Shown here piece after piece: positions 5,642 through 7,343 of a DNA stretch of 7,343 nucleotides. The number at the start of each line of letters is the position of its first letter. Within the stretch, counting starts at the first letter, position 1. The DNA comes from Pseudobutyrivibrio sp. (GTDB taxonomy: Bacteria; Bacillota; Clostridia; Lachnospirales; Lachnospiraceae), in assembly GCA_017557715.1 (NCBI GenBank), contig JAFYYE010000340.1, positions 1-7,343 of the forward strand, given 5' to 3'. The translations under genes and the position numbers were made by a program. Under the pieces are notes generated by a model, which made no database searches, was not told where the DNA came from, and saw only the letters and a program-made list of their open reading frames with translations.

Positions 5642-5748
5642 AAAAAAATAAAGTCCCCTAGTAGCTAACAATCTCTATTCTTATTCAAGCGAAGCATTCT
5701 ACGCTGAGCGGAGTAAGATATAGGATTGTTAGCGTAACTAGGGGACTT
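5642..5748 (-). terminator. Very long rho-independent terminator hairpin after recR
   Basis: The inverted repeat begins 3 nt after the recR stop. The arms AAGTCCCCTAGT (5651-5662) and ACTAGGGGACTT (5737-5748) are perfect. After a small 1x3 internal loop, GCTAACAATC (5664-5673) pairs with GATTGTTAGC (5724-5733). About 12 more pairs follow (5675-5686 with 5711-5723, including one bulge and one G-U), then a small AGCG/CGCT tip. On the minus strand the stem is followed by TTTATTTTTTT (T-run 5642-5648), which fits termination of the dnaX-ybaB-recR transcript. The paired length is far beyond an ordinary terminator, so a dispersed palindromic repeat serving as terminator is possible. Confidence 0.85.
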
Positions 5749-5751
5749 AGA

Positions 5752-6351
5752 TTATAGTTCCGTGCGTCCATCAAGGGCTCGAAGTAACGTAACTTCGTCA
5801 ATGTACTCGAGGTTGCCTCCTACGGGAACGCCTGATGCGATACGGCTGACGCGGATTCCGGTTGGCTTAATCAATTTACTGATATAAGCTGCCGTGGTTT
5901 CACCTTCAAGAGAAGAGTTTGTAGCCACGATAACTTCCTCCACGTCATTCTGCTGCAATCGAACCATAAGCTCTTTAAGCTTTATATCACCTGGTCCAAT
6001 ACCTGCCATTGGAGAAATAGCACCGTGCAATACATGATATACACCTTCAAACTTTCCTGTCTTTTCATATGCAGCCAAGTCTCTGGTATCTTCCACTACC
6101 ATAATAATGTTCTTATTACGCTTTGGATTAGAGCATATTGGGCAAAGCTCATCGTCTGTAAGTGTGAAGCATTCCTTGCAGTAGCGCACGTTTTTTCTTG
6201 CCTGAATTATTGCATTTGCAAGATCATTTACCTTATCTTCATCCATTCCTAATATATGGAAAGCCAGCCGTTGGGCTGACTTACTTCCAATGCTAGGCAA
6301 ATCACTTAGCTCCGCTATTAAGTTGCTAATTTCTTTGCTGTAATATTCCAT
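5752..6351 (-). CDS. recR: Recombination mediator protein RecR
   Basis: RecR works with RecO (and RecF) in the cytoplasm to load RecA on SSB-coated single-stranded DNA during gap and break repair. At 199 aa it has the usual family length. Order of parts: N-terminal helix-hairpin-helix (about 1-50, with LPSIGSKSAQRLAFHIL at 18-34); four-cysteine zinc finger with Cys58, Cys61, Cys70 and Cys73; Toprim domain (about 80-175) with VVED at 85-88 and ATNSSLEGETTAAY at 143-156; C-terminal GVPVGGNLEYIDEVTL segment (174-189). No key residue appears missing. The ATG at 6351 lies 3 nt after the ybaB stop. Its ribosome binding site (AGGA) is inside the end of ybaB, so translation is probably coupled. It is the last gene of the dnaX-ybaB-recR operon and is followed by the long hairpin terminator. 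Confidence 0.98.
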   Translation of the reverse strand: MEYYSKEISNLIAELSDLPSIGSKSAQRLAFHILGMDEDKVNDLANAIIQARKNVRYCKECFTLTDDELCPICSNPKRNKNIIMVVEDTRDLAAYEKTGKFEGVYHVLHGAISPMAGIGPGDIKLKELMVRLQQNDVEEVIVATNSSLEGETTAAYISKLIKPTGIRVSRIASGVPVGGNLEYIDEVTLLRALDGRTEL

Positions 6352-6354
6352 GAA

Positions 6355-6693
6355 TTAAAGTCCTAATCCACCTGTAAATTTAGACATAGATGCTGCGCTC
6401 ATCTCATCAACCTTACGAAGTGCCTCGTTTGCTGCAGCCATAACAAGATCCTCAAGCATCTCAACATCCTCTGGATCTACTGCCTCTGGATCAATCTTAA
6501 TCTTTGTAATTTCATTCTTACCAGAAACTGTAACCTCAACAACACCGCCACCTGCAGTACCTGTCATCTCTGTCTCCTCAAGCTGTGCCTGAGCTTCTTC
6601 CATCTGACGCTGCATGCGCTGTGCCTGCTTCATAAGCTGGCTCATATTACCTGGCATTCCGCCTCCTGGGAATCCACCTCTTCCTTTACCCAT
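6355..6693 (-). CDS. ybaB: YbaB/EbfC-family nucleoid-associated protein
   Basis: Small DNA-binding dimer of the YbaB/EbfC family, thought to associate with the nucleoid; its exact role with DnaX and RecR is unsettled. At 112 aa it is of normal length. A Gly/Met-rich N-terminus (GKGRGGFPGGGMPGN, 2-16) precedes the family helix (MKQAQRMQRQMEEAQAQLEE, 21-40). Then come the beta strands with GGGVVEVTVSGKNEITKIKIDPE (48-70) and the C-terminal helices containing LEDLVMAAANEALRKVDE. The ATG at 6693 follows AGAGGA (6703-6708). It lies 20 nt after the dnaX stop and 3 nt before recR, the classic dnaX-ybaB-recR cluster. Confidence 0.97.
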   Translation of the reverse strand: MGKGRGGFPGGGMPGNMSQLMKQAQRMQRQMEEAQAQLEETEMTGTAGGGVVEVTVSGKNEITKIKIDPEAVDPEDVEMLEDLVMAAANEALRKVDEMSAASMSKFTGGLGL

Positions 6694-6713
6694 ATCTTTA
6701 TTTCCTCTCTTTC

Positions 6714-7343
6714 CTAAATATCATCTTGTTCTATCTCAATCCCAACATTTGCGAAGAAATCTCTCACGTCTGTCTTTGTATTCTGTGAGTTTACTCCGCT
6801 GGAATTAATCTCTACTTTTATACTAACTGTCTTTTGAAGCATCTGTTCTATGACAGCTGAAATCTCTGCTAAAACCTCTGGACGATTTACGAAATCTCCC
6901 GCCATCTTTCCAGAGCCTTCTGGCTGGTCAAATATAAGAACCAATTCGCCAGATTCATTTGTGGTAACAGTAGTCACTTCCTTAAGATACATCTTAATAT
7001 TCACTGGAAGCTTTCCTAATACTGTGCCCCAACTAGATGCAATCTTTTTAACTTCTTCTGGTACCGCTGCTGGAAGTGGCTCCTTCTTTACTGGCGCTGA
7101 ACTGGGAGTAGAACTTGGCGCACCGCCAGCCTGTGGGGCTGAAACAACCACCTGTACACCATTTTCCACCTGCTTCTCCAAATTAGCCATTCTATTATTA
7201 AGAGCCGAAATATCCTGCTCCATCTGTGGCTTACAAAGCTTTATAAGTGCTATCTCAATAAGCACTCGCTTCTGGCTAGCATACTTAATATCATTTGAAA
7301 GCGCCGACAGAACTTGAATGTATCGCATTAGAACCTCAGTGTC
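6714..7343 (-). CDS. dnaX: DNA polymerase III tau/gamma subunit DnaX, C-terminal 209 residues; 5' end outside window
   Basis: Clamp-loader ATPase subunit that loads the sliding clamp and, as tau, couples polymerase and helicase at the replication fork. Only the C-terminal part is visible. Residues 1-38 of the fragment are the end of the collar domain (RYIQVLSALSNDIKYASQKR followed by an IEIALIKLC helix). A short coiled coil (LNNRMANLEKQV) follows, then a Pro/Ala/Ser-rich linker (about 67-96). The last ~110 residues form the tau-specific tail, starting VKKIASSWGTVLGKLP. The ATPase Walker motifs and zinc site lie upstream, outside the window. An in-frame ATG at 7328 is internal: the frame continues open to the edge and the protein sequence there is conserved collar domain. 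The stop is TAG at 6714-6716, 20 nt before ybaB. Family identification rests on the collar segment plus the ybaB-recR context. Confidence 0.93.
   Translation of the reverse strand, partial: DTEVLMRYIQVLSALSNDIKYASQKRVLIEIALIKLCKPQMEQDISALNNRMANLEKQVENGVQVVVSAPQAGGAPSSTPSSAPVKKEPLPAAVPEEVKKIASSWGTVLGKLPVNIKMYLKEVTTVTTNESGELVLIFDQPEGSGKMAGDFVNRPEVLAEISAVIEQMLQKTVSIKVEINSSGVNSQNTKTDVRDFFANVGIEIEQDDI

Noticed and set aside
5651..5748. CRISPR repeat or insertion-sequence end
   Set aside because: There is only one palindrome, with no repeat-spacer series and no transposase. Flanking bases give no clear target-site duplication.
6850..7317. 155-codon open frame on the plus strand
   Set aside because: It is antisense to the conserved dnaX C-terminal region and shows no recognisable motif; the minus-strand product is clearly DnaX.
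7326..7328. ATG as the start of a separate 204-aa protein
   Set aside because: The frame stays open to the window edge and the residues around it belong to the DnaX collar domain, so the gene simply continues outside the window.

Overview
The window looks like a chromosomal piece of a motile, low-GC Clostridia species, most likely a Lachnospiraceae member of the Roseburia / Butyrivibrio / Pseudobutyrivibrio type. This rests on the flagellin and FliS sequence style, the dnaX-ybaB-recR order, strong AGGAGG-type ribosome binding sites, and a very large DUF6240-like protein of the kind I associate with that family. The organism call is inference from sequence style, not from a database match. Every supported gene lies on the minus strand, so transcription runs from high to low coordinates.

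Right part (about 7343 to 5752): the conserved recombination/replication cluster, with the 3' part of dnaX (DNA polymerase III tau/gamma, cut by the window edge), ybaB (nucleoid-associated protein) and recR (recombination mediator). The genes are 20 and 3 nt apart and clearly form an operon. It ends at an unusually long, almost completely paired 98-nt hairpin (5651-5748) followed by a T-run on the minus strand.

Middle part (about 5632 to 2664): a 974-residue acidic, helical, repeat-containing protein with its own putative promoter. Its last ~100 residues resemble the C-terminal domain of flagellar hook-length control proteins (FliK). I call it a DUF6240-like, FliK-like protein; the function is inferred.

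Left-centre (2652 to 471): a flagellin gene behind a good sigma-28/SigD-type promoter, then a FliS-type flagellin chaperone, then a rho-independent terminator. The flagellin leader is dense in signals: a near-consensus CsrA site, a second GGA in a hairpin loop, and a possible 22-codon leader ORF whose stop overlaps the flagellin ATG. A long-armed inverted repeat sits directly after the flagellin stop codon, between flagellin and fliS.

Left edge (300 to 1): the first 100 codons of a type IV prepilin peptidase (A24 / TadV-CpaA type) with both catalytic aspartates visible, preceded by two alternative promoter candidates.

Taken together, a housekeeping operon is followed by a small motility unit: possible hook-length/export control protein, filament subunit and subunit chaperone, probably under SigD and CsrA/FliW-type control. 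The pilus-processing gene after it is a separate transcription unit. No tRNA, rRNA, CRISPR array, insertion sequence or phage feature was seen, and no gene-free stretch exceeds 300 bases.
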